Positions 45,298 to 53,573 of a stretch of DNA of 64,000 nt are shown here, in pieces. Position 1 is the first letter of the stretch. The number at the start of each line of letters is the position of its first letter. Made by a program: the position numbers and the translations under genes. The stretch is taken from contig NZ_FOGG01000015.1 in NCBI RefSeq assembly GCF_900111155.1, positions 1 to 64,000 on the forward strand. The letters are read 5' to 3'. The notes below the pieces were generated by a model, which searched no databases, was not told the origin of the DNA, and worked only from the letters and a program-made list of their open reading frames with translations. Source of the DNA: Pedobacter rhizosphaerae. GTDB lineage: Bacteria; Bacteroidota; Bacteroidia; Sphingobacteriales; Sphingobacteriaceae.

Positions 45298-46365
45298 ATG
45301 TTACTACAAAATATACAAAAGGAAAGTCTGGATTTATTGAGACAACTCATCAGAATTCAATCTTTCAGTAAGGAAGAAGATAGAACGGCTAATTTAATAG
45401 CACAGTTTCTGGAAGAAAGGGGAGTAAAAACACATCGGAAGATGAACAATGTTTGGGCTTATAATAAGCACTTCGATGCAAATAAACCTACACTGCTGTT
45501 AAATTCACATCATGACACGGTAAAACCAAACTCTGGCTATACCCGCGATCCTTATGATGCTGCCATTGAAGGTGATAAATTATTCGGATTGGGCAGTAAT
45601 GATGCCGGTGGTTGTTTGGTGTCTTTAATTGGAACCTTCCTTTATTTTTATGAGGCAGATAATTTAAAATATAATATCTGTTTAGCCGCAACGGCGGAAG
45701 AGGAAATATCTGGAAATAATGGTTTAGAATTAGTACTCCCTGATCTGGGAGACTTAGAATTCGGGATTGTAGGCGAGCCAACCGAAATGAATCTAGCTAT
45801 CGCAGAACGCGGTTTATTGGTGTTGGATTGTGTATCTCATGGCAAGGCAGGACATGCAGCGAGAGAAGAGGGCGAAAATGCGATTTATAAGGCTTTAAAG
45901 GATATTGAATGGTTCAGAAACTATCAGTTTCCAAAGGTATCGGAGGTTTTTGGCCCCTTAAAAATGACCGTTACCATTATCAATGCAGGTTCTCAGCACA
46001 ATGTTGTTCCGGCTAACTGTACCTTCACTGTAGATGTTAGGGTAACGGATGCCTATACCAACGAAGAAGTTTTGGAAATTATCCGCGCGAATGTAGATTG
46101 TGATGTTACGCCGCGATCAATCCGGTTGAAGCCTTCATCAATAGATAAAGATCATCCGGTGGTATTGGCTGGTGTAGCTTTGGGTAGAACTACTTATGGT
46201 TCACCAACCACTTCAGATCAAGCGCTATTAAATATCCCATCGGTTAAGGTAGGGCCCGGTTTTTCGGGTCGCTCGCATATGGCCGACGAGTTTTTATACG
46301 TTAGAGAAGTTGCAGAAGGTGTTGAGGGGTATGTAAATATGTTAAAGCCGGTGATAGAATTTTAG
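45298..46365 (+). CDS. argE: acetylornithine/acetylcitrulline deacetylase, M20 family
   Basis: This 355-residue zinc hydrolase has LLNSHHDTVKPNSGYTRDP near 62-80 (metal His and Asp), GLGSNDAGG near 98, AATAEEEISGNNG (catalytic and metal Glu) near 132-144 and the dimerisation domain (ERGLLVLDCVSHGKAGHAA). In a pathway with an acylornithine carbamoyltransferase it should remove the acyl group from acylcitrulline. The start sits in a heptamer array. Confidence 0.9.
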   Translation: MLLQNIQKESLDLLRQLIRIQSFSKEEDRTANLIAQFLEERGVKTHRKMNNVWAYNKHFDANKPTLLLNSHHDTVKPNSGYTRDPYDAAIEGDKLFGLGSNDAGGCLVSLIGTFLYFYEADNLKYNICLAATAEEEISGNNGLELVLPDLGDLEFGIVGEPTEMNLAIAERGLLVLDCVSHGKAGHAAREEGENAIYKALKDIEWFRNYQFPKVSEVFGPLKMTVTIINAGSQHNVVPANCTFTVDVRVTDAYTNEEVLEIIRANVDCDVTPRSIRLKPSSIDKDHPVVLAGVALGRTTYGSPTTSDQALLNIPSVKVGPGFSGRSHMADEFLYVREVAEGVEGYVNMLKPVIEF

Positions 46366-46393
46366 ATTTTAGATTGACGAAGTACGATTTATG
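46366..46393 (+). repeat. heptamer array containing a start codon
   Basis: Units attttag, attgacg, aagtacg, atttatg follow the argE stop directly. The last unit holds the ATG (46391) of the next gene. The array is complementary in type to 46745-46778. Confidence 0.75.
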
Positions 46394-46759
46394 AATAGCG
46401 ATATTTTAAAGCAAAGAACTAAAGCCTATTCAGTTTCGATTGGTCAATTAATAATCGCGCTCCCCTTTAATGTGATTAACAAGAATTATTCAAATCAGTT
46501 GGTGAGATGTTCTAGTTCTGTTGGAGCAAATTATAGGGCAGCTTGTCGAGCAAAATCCACTGCTGATTTTATCAATAAATTGAAAATTGTTGAGGAAGAA
46601 TTGGATGAGAGCATGTTCTTTCTTGAGCTGCTGGAAGAATTTAATCCTGACAAAAAAGATGTTATACAACAAAATTGGAAAGAGGCAAATGAATTACTTT
46701 CCATTATTGTAGCATCAATTATAACTTTGCGACGTAACGAACAGAATCGTAAATCGTAA
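46391..46759 (+). CDS. four-helix-bundle protein, S23 type (second subfamily)
   Basis: This 122-residue protein has the family core LVRCSSSVGANYRAACRAKSTADFINKLKIVEEELDES (positions about 37-74) and is all helical. It is more distant from the gene at 39688 than the broken copy is, so it came from a separate source. It interrupts argE and argH. Its start codon and its stop codon (TAA 46757) both lie inside flanking heptamer arrays. The function is unknown. Confidence 0.88.
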   Translation: MNSDILKQRTKAYSVSIGQLIIALPFNVINKNYSNQLVRCSSSVGANYRAACRAKSTADFINKLKIVEEELDESMFFLELLEEFNPDKKDVIQQNWKEANELLSIIVASIITLRRNEQNRKS

Positions 46760-46778
46760 CTCTAAAATCGTAATTCAA
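46745..46778 (+). repeat. heptamer array abutting argH
   Basis: Units aatcgta, aatcgta, actcta, aaatcgta, attcaa cover the end of the four-helix gene and stop exactly at the argH ATG (46779). Confidence 0.75.
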
Positions 46779-48110
46779 ATGAAAATTTGGCAAAAAAATA
46801 TCGACGTAAATCAGTTTGTAGAGAACTTTACAGTAGGTAAAGATCGTGAACTGGACTTACAGATGGCAAAATTTGATGTATTGGGCTCTCTGGCGCATAC
46901 ACAAATGCTGGAAACCATTAACCTGCTTACTGCCGAGGAGTTGAAAGTAGTTCAGCAGGAGCTTAAAAATATTTATGCAGAGATAGAAGCAGGTAACTTT
47001 ACCATTGAAAAAAGTGTTGAAGATGTTCACTCTCAAGTAGAGTGGCTTTTAACACAGCGTATTGGCGAAGCAGGAAAGAAAATCCACAGTGGCCGTTCCC
47101 GTAATGATCAGGTTTTGGTGGATTTAAAGCTATTCTTCAGGTCTTGTATTGAAGATATGGTGATGCAAACCACAACTTTGTTTAACCAGCTTATCGAGCT
47201 CAGCAATACCCATAAGGATAAGTTAATGCCTGGTTATACACATTTACAAATCGCCATGCCATCTTCATTCGGACTTTGGTTCGGCGCTTATGCAGAAAGC
47301 CTTGCAGACGATATGGAACTGATGCTGGCCGCATGGAAAATAACCAATAAAAATCCATTAGGATCGGCAGCAGGTTATGGCTCATCTTTCCCTTTAAACA
47401 GAACGTTAACCACCCAATTACTCGGTTTTGAAAGTCTCAATTACAATGTGGTTTATGCACAAATGGGTAGGGGTAAAACCGAACGGATTTTAGCCCAGGC
47501 GATGTCGGCTGTTGCTGCAACGCTGGCCAAAATGGCCATGGATGTATGCTTATTCATTAACCAAAACTTTGGTTTTATCAGTTTTCCTCCTGAGTTAACC
47601 ACAGGATCGAGCATTATGCCGCACAAAAAAAATCCTGATGTTTTTGAGCTAATTCGTTCACGTTGCAATAAAATACAGGCGCTGCCCAACGAAATTGCCA
47701 TGATGATTACCAATTTACCTTCAGGATATCACCGTGATTTGCAGTTGCTAAAGGAAAACCTTTTCCCAGCTATCACCTCTTTAAATGAGTGTTTGGAAAT
47801 TGCTACTTTCATGTTCCAGAATATCACCATTAAAGACGATATTTTAAAAGATAAGAAGTACGACTATCTTTTCAGTGTGGAAGTGGTAAACGATTTAGCT
47901 TTGCAAGGAGTGCCTTTTAGAGAGGCCTACAAAATTGTTGGTGAACAAATCGAGAATGGTACTTTTGCACCATCAAGTGAAATACACCATACCCATGAAG
48001 GAAGTATCGGCAACCTTTGCAATGAGGAGATTCAGGCTGGAATGCAACAGGTATTACACCAGTTTGGATTTGAAAAAGTGAATAAGGCGATAGAAGATTT
48101 AGTTAAGTAA
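46779..48110 (+). CDS. argH: argininosuccinate lyase
   Basis: This 443-residue enzyme splits argininosuccinate into arginine and fumarate. It has the fumarase/aspartase signature GSSIMPHKKNPD at about 278-289, the HSGRSRNDQV block near 101-110 and PGYTHLQIAMP near 149-159. It is the final enzyme of the cluster and is followed 21 bases later by a toxin-antitoxin pair. Confidence 0.96.
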   Translation: MKIWQKNIDVNQFVENFTVGKDRELDLQMAKFDVLGSLAHTQMLETINLLTAEELKVVQQELKNIYAEIEAGNFTIEKSVEDVHSQVEWLLTQRIGEAGKKIHSGRSRNDQVLVDLKLFFRSCIEDMVMQTTTLFNQLIELSNTHKDKLMPGYTHLQIAMPSSFGLWFGAYAESLADDMELMLAAWKITNKNPLGSAAGYGSSFPLNRTLTTQLLGFESLNYNVVYAQMGRGKTERILAQAMSAVAATLAKMAMDVCLFINQNFGFISFPPELTTGSSIMPHKKNPDVFELIRSRCNKIQALPNEIAMMITNLPSGYHRDLQLLKENLFPAITSLNECLEIATFMFQNITIKDDILKDKKYDYLFSVEVVNDLALQGVPFREAYKIVGEQIENGTFAPSSEIHHTHEGSIGNLCNEEIQAGMQQVLHQFGFEKVNKAIEDLVK

Positions 48111-48131
48111 AATTTTATTAATTTTGTAGTT

Positions 48132-48320
48132 ATGACAACTTTAACTATAGAAATAGAAGATAAGGATGCTGGATTCGTAAAAGAATTGCTAAGCAAGATT
48201 GGGGCTAAAGTTAAAGCTGATCCAACAAATCAGATTACTTCAGAAATTGCGCAAGCCTTAAAAGAGATTAAAGAAATGCAGCAGGGTAAGCGCAAGCCTT
48301 TAAGTCTAAAGGACATTTAA
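48132..48320 (+). CDS. small antitoxin
   Basis: This 62-residue protein starts MTTLTIEIEDKDAGFVKELLSKIG and ends EIKEMQQGKRKPLSLKDI. It has a short strand-helix N-terminus and a charged C-terminal segment, typical of the partner of RelE-like toxins of this type. Its stop overlaps the toxin start by one base (TAATG), so translation is coupled. Confidence 0.78.
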   Translation: MTTLTIEIEDKDAGFVKELLSKIGAKVKADPTNQITSEIAQALKEIKEMQQGKRKPLSLKDI

Positions 48321-48595
48321 TGCACAATAGCATTATTTATTCTGCTGTTTTTATTAGAAAAGCTAAAATCTATAAAAAGAAACACTTTTCTTTAGTCGAA
48401 GACCTTTATGAACTGGAGCAAAATCTTTTAGAAAATCCCATGCAGGGAAATGATTTAGGAGCTGGGCTTTATAAAGTCAGACTTGCAGTGAAGAGTAGAG
48501 GAAAAGGTAAAAGCGGTGGTTTCAGGATAGTAACTTACTTAGTTTCAAACTATCCTGATGGAACAGTTATTAATATGCTGACCATGTATGACTAG
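48320..48595 (+). CDS. RelE-like toxin, cut short by an amber codon
   Basis: This 91-residue protein has the RelE/ParE-type fold signature GAGLYKVRLAVKSRGKGKSGGFRIVTYLV at about 51-79. After LTMYD a TAG (48593) occurs. The same frame then continues for 18 codons (SEESNINIKELQKIIKAL) to TAA at 48650, which matches the usual family tail where YDK-SE is expected. One change of AAG to TAG would explain it. The toxin is probably truncated and weakened; readthrough or family variation are alternatives. Confidence 0.8.
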   Translation: MHNSIIYSAVFIRKAKIYKKKHFSLVEDLYELEQNLLENPMQGNDLGAGLYKVRLAVKSRGKGKSGGFRIVTYLVSNYPDGTVINMLTMYD

Positions 48596-48683
48596 TCTGA
48601 AGAAAGTAATATTAATATTAAGGAACTTCAAAAAATAATTAAAGCATTATAAAATTGCTGAATTCAGCATTCAAAATACATAT

Positions 48684-49937
48684 ATGAAAGTTTCAGTACT
48701 AGCCAACTCATTAATTGGCTCAGAAATTATAAAAATCGGTAACGAGGTAAATGAGATGAAACGCAAGGGGGCAACCATTGCGAATTTAACCATTGGCGAT
48801 TTTGATTCCAATATTTATCCAATCCCGACGGCTTTAAAAGCAGGTATTGTAGAGGCATATAACCAAAATCAAACCAATTATCCACCTGCAGATGGTATTT
48901 TGCCTTTGCGTGATACGGTAGTTCAGGTATTAAAGGAACGTTATAACCTGGAATATAAAAACAATGAGATTTTAGTTGCCGGAGGTTCGCGTCCATTAAT
49001 TTATGCTACTTATTTAGCATTGATTGATGCGGGAGATACTGTTGTGTTTCCTGCTCCATCATGGAATAACAATCACTACAGTCATTTAACATCGGCTAAT
49101 GTGATAGCGGTAGATACCGATGCTGAGCATAATTTCATGCCTACAGCGGCACAGTTGAAACCACATTTAAAAGGGGCAACCTTATTGGCTTTATGCTCTC
49201 CGTTAAACCCTACGGGTACGATGTTTACAGCCGAATCATTAGCAGAGATTTGTGATGCAGTTTTAGAAGAGAATAAATCTCGTGGAGCAGATGAAAAACC
49301 GTTGTACATGATGTACGATCAGATTTATTCGTTGCTTACTTTTGGAGTGGAGCATGTAAATCCGGTAAGCTTACGTCCGGAAATGCGCGATTACACCGTA
49401 TTTGTGGATGGAAGTTCGAAATGTTTAGCCGCAACAGGAGTGAGGGTAGGCTGGGGCTTTGGTCCGGCAGCCATAATCGATAAAATGAAAGCGCTTGTTG
49501 GGCACATGGGGGCCTGGTCGCCAAAAGCTGAACAAGTAGCCATGTCTAAATACTTTGCCGATAATGCAGAATTGGATAGTTTCTTAACGAGCTTCAAAGC
49601 AAAAATACAAGACAGCTTATCAGCACTTTATGAAGGCTTTCAGTCGCTTAAATCTGCAGGTTTCGCTGTAGATGCAGTTGAACCTATGGGCGCAATCTAT
49701 TTAACGATTAAAATCGATTACATTGGTAAAACCACTCCTGAAGGACAAACTTTAAAGGATAGTGCAGATGTGAACTTCTACCTGATTAAAGAAGCTGGAG
49801 TGGCATTAGTACCTTTATCTGCTTTTGGGAATGAAGACAGCATGCCTTGGTTCAGGGCTTCAGTAGGTGCCTGTACGCTACAAGATATCAAAGATATGAT
49901 GCCGAGAATTAAAGTAGCACTAGAGAAATTGAAATAG
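48684..49937 (+). CDS. class I/II PLP-dependent aminotransferase
   Basis: This 417-residue enzyme has LTIGDFDSNIYPIP near 36, NYPPADGILPLRD, the SPLNPTGTM block near 173-181, YDQIYS (PLP Asp/Tyr) near 213 and the Schiff-base Lys in DGSSKCLAATGVRVGW near 236. It is an aspartate-aminotransferase-like enzyme; the substrate is not clear. It follows the toxin-antitoxin pair and converges with rtcB across a large palindrome. Confidence 0.88.
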   Translation: MKVSVLANSLIGSEIIKIGNEVNEMKRKGATIANLTIGDFDSNIYPIPTALKAGIVEAYNQNQTNYPPADGILPLRDTVVQVLKERYNLEYKNNEILVAGGSRPLIYATYLALIDAGDTVVFPAPSWNNNHYSHLTSANVIAVDTDAEHNFMPTAAQLKPHLKGATLLALCSPLNPTGTMFTAESLAEICDAVLEENKSRGADEKPLYMMYDQIYSLLTFGVEHVNPVSLRPEMRDYTVFVDGSSKCLAATGVRVGWGFGPAAIIDKMKALVGHMGAWSPKAEQVAMSKYFADNAELDSFLTSFKAKIQDSLSALYEGFQSLKSAGFAVDAVEPMGAIYLTIKIDYIGKTTPEGQTLKDSADVNFYLIKEAGVALVPLSAFGNEDSMPWFRASVGACTLQDIKDMMPRIKVALEKLK

Positions 49938-49941
49938 CATT

Positions 49942-50076
49942 AAAAGAGAGGCTGTATCATAAAATCGATTGTCATCCTTGAGCTTGCCGAAGGGCCCCCA
50001 TTAAGCGTTAGGGAGTTTCGACAAGCTCAACTTGACAGATCTGATTCGAACTGCATTTATTATACAGCCTCTTTTT
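49942..50076. repeat. dispersed palindromic element, likely terminator
   Basis: Outer arms of about 21 bases (aaaagagaggctgtatcat-type at 49942-49963 and tttattatacagcctcttttt at 50056-50076) enclose inner arms: gtcatccttgagcttgccga at 49971-49990 and tttcgacaagctcaacttgaca near 50016-50037. The whole 135-base element can fold into one long hairpin ending in T's. It separates two convergent genes. Confidence 0.8.
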
Positions 50077-50089
50077 CCGTGTTCACAAT

Positions 50090-50124
50090 CAGACTCCAGA
50101 CTCAAGACTGAAGACTAAGGACTA
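50090..50124. repeat. heptamer array next to rtcB end
   Basis: Five units: cagactc, cagactc, aagactg, aagacta, aggacta. It stops five bases before the rtcB stop codon. Confidence 0.8.
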
Positions 50125-50129
50125 AGAAA

Positions 50130-51554
50130 CTAATCCTCCCGGCTTCCATCATCCGCCATTCTGACCATTTTCGGCTCAAATTTGGCAACAACGTCTACCA
50201 GATCAGTTTGCGCAGCCATCACCTTATGGATGTCTTTATAAGCCATGGGTGCTTCATCTAAGCCCGCACCGATTAAGGTTACACCATGATCTTTTAAAAT
50301 TGCTTTCATTTCTGATCGGGTAATGTTTTGAATGGCTTTTGTTCTGCTCATTTGCCTACCCGCACCATGCGAGGCCGAATGAATAGCCCTTGCCTCACCT
50401 TTGCCTCTTACCAAAAATCCAGGGGCAGTCATGCTTCCAGGGATAATTCCCATTACCCCTTTAGCCGCAGGCGTGGCACCTTTTCGGTGAACGATTACTT
50501 CTTCACCGTTTAATACTTCTTTCCAGGCAAAGTTATGGTGATTTTCAACTTTAGCCAGCACCCTTGCACCAATGGCCTGGGTTAACCTGTTGTGAATTAC
50601 CTCGTGGCAGGCAGAAGCATAGTCGCCAGCTAAATTCATGGCTATCCAGTACTCCTGGCCTTCAGCAGTATTTAAATCCAAATACGCCAGGTTTATGGCC
50701 TCTTTAGGAAGCTTACAGATCTCTTTGGCTACTTTGGTGTAATGACCGGCAATTGTTGCGCCAAGGCCTCGAGAACCCGAATGTGTAAGTAGTGCTAAAT
50801 ATCTGCCTTTTTCAACATTCAATACTTCATCCCTCACTGCGAATTCTATGATTCCCCATTCAACAAAGTGATTTCCACCACCAGAGGTACCCAACTGTGC
50901 CCAGGCTTTTTCATGAAGGTTTTTCAAAAATGGCGTAGCTTTAAAAGCTTCATTTTCTAAAACTGCATGATCTGCCCGTTCCTTACCTTTAAAATTTTGT
51001 CCTGCACCGAATTTGGTAAAGGCAATCAGCTCTCGCTTATACATGGCTTCCTTTGCCAAATAATGTTCCTCTGGAATATCAAAAATACTCAGGGCCATAC
51101 GGCAGCCGATGTCTACGCCTACTCCATATGGGATGATCGCATTCCTGGTGGCTAGCACCCCACCAATAGGTAGGCCATAACCTTGATGTGCGTCGGGCAT
51201 TAGTGCCCCGGCAGCAGTTACAGGTAATTTCATGGCAATATCCATCTGATTTCGGGCTCCCTCTTCAATATAATTTTCCCCAAAAATGGTATAGGCCGTC
51301 ACACCTTCTTTCAGCTTCATGGTATCATCTGATTTTAAATTAGCCTCTTCAATCATGGCTTTTGCCAATTTATCTAAAACTGGATCGTACAAAAAGCTTT
51401 CCGGATAATCTTTCACTTTTTTAAACAAGGCCAACAGCTCTTTTTCTTCAATTTCTGAGAAATTTTCGTTTAAGATTTCTAAAGCTAAGCCTAGTATTTT
51501 TCCTTCGGAATAACCTATTTCAATAAGGTGTTTTCCTGATATGTTATTTTTCAT
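50130..51554 (-). CDS. rtcB: RNA-splicing ligase RtcB
   Basis: This 474-residue GTP- and manganese-dependent ligase joins 2',3'-cyclic-phosphate or 3'-phosphate ends to 5'-OH ends of RNA. The active site is complete: DAHQGYG (His123), GVDIGCRMA (Asp148, Cys151), GGGNHFVE (His229), THSGSRG (His258) and SHGAGRQMSR with the guanylylated His396. The length is nearer to archaeal-type RtcB (about 480) than E. coli RtcB (about 408). No rtcA cyclase is present. It follows the slipin gene by 60 bases on the same strand, downstream of a tRNA-like RNA. Confidence 0.95.
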   Translation of the reverse strand: MKNNISGKHLIEIGYSEGKILGLALEILNENFSEIEEKELLALFKKVKDYPESFLYDPVLDKLAKAMIEEANLKSDDTMKLKEGVTAYTIFGENYIEEGARNQMDIAMKLPVTAAGALMPDAHQGYGLPIGGVLATRNAIIPYGVGVDIGCRMALSIFDIPEEHYLAKEAMYKRELIAFTKFGAGQNFKGKERADHAVLENEAFKATPFLKNLHEKAWAQLGTSGGGNHFVEWGIIEFAVRDEVLNVEKGRYLALLTHSGSRGLGATIAGHYTKVAKEICKLPKEAINLAYLDLNTAEGQEYWIAMNLAGDYASACHEVIHNRLTQAIGARVLAKVENHHNFAWKEVLNGEEVIVHRKGATPAAKGVMGIIPGSMTAPGFLVRGKGEARAIHSASHGAGRQMSRTKAIQNITRSEMKAILKDHGVTLIGAGLDEAPMAYKDIHKVMAAQTDLVDVVAKFEPKMVRMADDGSRED

Positions 51555-51614
51555 TTTTTCTCAGTTAATCCCCGGCAGGCAACATTCACCTAACCGGGGG
51601 CATCTAAATTTAAT

Positions 51615-52712
51615 TTATTTGACGAAGATTTGTTTCAATTGATCTACGATTTGTCCGCTTCCAGACAAGCTGATGTTATTGATTTTCTCTGCAATTTTTT
51701 CAACGTATTCCATCTCTTTTAACTTGAATAGCATAGCGTTGTCTTCCATTAATTTCGCAGTGTTTAACAAGCTTCTGGTAGAAGCCGTTTCCTCTCTTCG
51801 GGTAATGATGTTGGCTTGTGCTCTCTTTTCGGCAACCAGAACTTGATTCATGATTTCCTTCACATCGCCTGGCAACACAATATCCTTAACGCCACAACCA
51901 GCCAATTTTACCCCTAAGGCTGCCGTTTTATTGATGGTGATATCCATTACCCGATCAGCAATTTTTTCTTTGCTCTCCATCAACTCATCGAAGGTCATCA
52001 GTCCTACCGACTCTCTTAAAGCCAATTGCATGATGATGTACAGTTGTTTGTCGAACTCTTTGTTTTCCAACAACGTCTTAACAATGTCTTCTACCTTGTA
52101 TTGGATACTAAAATTGATTCGCAATTGTGCTTTATCCTTAGTTAAAATCTCTTGTCCAACAATCTCCATATTCAATTGTCTCATATCGGTTTTTGCGATT
52201 TGAATGCTGGTACTGTTTTTCCAGAAGCTATAATTGCCAGCCTCCATAGTTTTTTCAAACTTGCCATCAATAAATAGCAAGGCTTTTTCTGAAGGCTCTA
52301 CTTTAAAAGTTCTTACAAAATTGGATAAAGGTGCTTTTTCCAAAAGATTTTTATCCAGGTTGTTGGCAATCTCGATATTAGAAATATCAACTTTAACAAA
52401 ATTATATGTAGATAAACCTTTCCAAATGGCATGTCTTCCGGCAGATAGAACGGTTTTAAAATTTTGGTTTTGATAAACCAAAGCCAATTCATTATCGGCA
52501 ACGTTCACTAAGTGAATTAAATTCACAAAATCTGCATTTTCTAATAAGATATCCAACTCGGCAGCAGTGTAAGTATGCTCTTTACCCATATCATACATGT
52601 ACAGGTTTTCACCGAATCCTAACCAGTGGCTACCAGCTGTTAGTACGGTTTTTAATTTTCCTTTTTTGAACACCAATCCAACATAATTGGTGTTAATTGT
52701 TACTCTTTTCAT
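51615..52712 (-). CDS. slipin family SPFH-domain protein
   Basis: This 365-residue protein has two copies of a short N-terminal beta motif (VGLVFKKGKLKTVLTAGSHWL near 11-31; LALVYQNQNFKTVLSAGRHAI near 76-96; and LLFIDGKFEKTMEAGNYSFW near 150), then an SPFH/band-7 domain at about 170-310 (QILTKDKAQLRINFSIQYKVEDI ... VAEKRAQANIITRREETA) and a helical tail. It lacks an obvious N-terminal membrane helix, so it may be a soluble oligomer. It is cotranscribed with rtcB. The partnership suggests a scaffold for RNA repair, which is inference. Confidence 0.88.
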   Translation of the reverse strand: MKRVTINTNYVGLVFKKGKLKTVLTAGSHWLGFGENLYMYDMGKEHTYTAAELDILLENADFVNLIHLVNVADNELALVYQNQNFKTVLSAGRHAIWKGLSTYNFVKVDISNIEIANNLDKNLLEKAPLSNFVRTFKVEPSEKALLFIDGKFEKTMEAGNYSFWKNSTSIQIAKTDMRQLNMEIVGQEILTKDKAQLRINFSIQYKVEDIVKTLLENKEFDKQLYIIMQLALRESVGLMTFDELMESKEKIADRVMDITINKTAALGVKLAGCGVKDIVLPGDVKEIMNQVLVAEKRAQANIITRREETASTRSLLNTAKLMEDNAMLFKLKEMEYVEKIAEKINNISLSGSGQIVDQLKQIFVK

Positions 52713-53023
52713 GTTTTCTGATGTTTTATTTGTTTATAATTATTTTTGTTCATAAAGCGCTGCGGAAGAACATTTATTTGTTTTCTGCGGAAGTAAAAGT
52801 TCTTCACAATGTTTTTAAAAATGATTCAGTCTTTCTTATGAGTATTGGGCTACTTGGAGCTGAATACTTTTTTCGATTGAATGATTGATTTTTAAAATCT
52901 GTCATGCTTCGCTGATACTTACTGAGCTGAAGGCAAATTTGCTTTCAGGATTTCGTGTAAAGCCTGTAGCCAAATGCGGTTGCGCAGCGCTGATTCTGGT
53001 GGGCCATTTGAAGTTGCCCTTCT

Positions 53024-53188
53024 TTAGATGGATTAAGATTCCATTGCACTACCCTTATGCGATTCCAAGTGATGGTTGGAAGCAGGATTCGAACCTGCAC
53101 TTTGTTGTCACTCTACCCCTGAGTTATTCTGGTAATCCAGAAGTGGGATTCGAACCCACCCACACAACGTGTTTAACAGCCTATCTAA
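53024..53188 (-). ncRNA. tandem circularly permuted tRNA-like RNA
   Basis: Read on the minus strand. Module A (53168-53104): GTTGT; 4-base variable loop; T-arm GTGGG-TTCGAAT-CCCAC; acceptor TTCTGG-ATTA-CCAGAA; TA (U8, A9); D-arm ACTC-AGGGGTA-GAGT; G; ACAAC, which pairs with the first GTTGT as an anticodon stem. Module B (53098-53028): T-arm GCAGG-TTCGAAT-CCTGC; acceptor TTCCAA-CCATCAC-TTGGAA; TC; D-arm GCAT-AAGGGTA-GTGC; A; then ATGGA-ATCTTAA-TCCAT, which looks like an anticodon arm. An alternative outer stem TTAGAT(A)GG / CCATCTAA (53188-53180 with 53031-53024) encloses both. All tRNA landmarks are present in permuted order. It lies upstream of slipin-rtcB on the same strand and resembles the tRNA-like part of YrlA RNAs. 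Confidence 0.8.
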
Positions 53189-53476
53189 TTTCTATCAGTA
53201 TGTTCAAGGCAATTTACCCGAACACTTTGGGGCTATTCAGAAACCCACAACTTTGGATAGATTATTATTTTGTACTGCTATCCCTTTCGGGATTTCTTTA
53301 TATCATGATTTATATTTGCTCAAAGAACTTTTATCGACTGGCGACATTACAAAGATGCCACCACCAATGCGCGGCCGATTTGCGTAGTTTAAATTTGTTC
53401 TGCACTTCTGTTGTAAGTGGTTGTTAATTAGTGTGATAATTTTTATTTTTCAACTGGTTTAGTGCTTTTTGTCTTC

Positions 53477-53497
53477 AATTGCGCAATTCTATTGCGT
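53477..53497. promoter_or_regulatory. candidate operator for the WYL regulator
   Basis: A perfect 12-base palindrome AATTGCGCAATT (53477-53488) is followed two bases later by a repeated half-site ATTGCG. It lies between the divergent WYL gene (start 53574) and the tRNA-like RNA. The 53189-53573 gap has no other clear feature; a weak promoter pattern on the minus strand (TTTG, 21 bases, GTTCTTTG, about 53354-53322) may serve the RNA. Confidence 0.4.
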
Positions 53498-53573
53498 AGA
53501 TGAGAGAGACTTTCTTTATATTTAAATCAGGCATGAGGAATAGATTGTGCCGATAAACTTAAAACCGCTCGCA

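Noticed and set aside
53041-53180. Two ordinary tRNA genes or plain tRNA relics
   Set aside because: No ordinary 5' acceptor partner exists upstream of either T-arm, while each 3' acceptor strand pairs perfectly with the strand right after it, ahead of a D-arm. The permuted reading explains all parts.
53330-53372. Sigma-54 promoter upstream of the tRNA-like RNA
   Set aside because: A TGGCAT-like word occurs on the minus strand near 53358, but the expected TTGC element at the right spacing is missing.
52885-53427. A 180-residue plus-strand frame between slipin and the WYL gene
   Set aside because: Its EVGFEPTHTTCL-type stretch is the antisense translation of T-arm sequences, a known artefact of tRNA-like DNA, and it has no family features.
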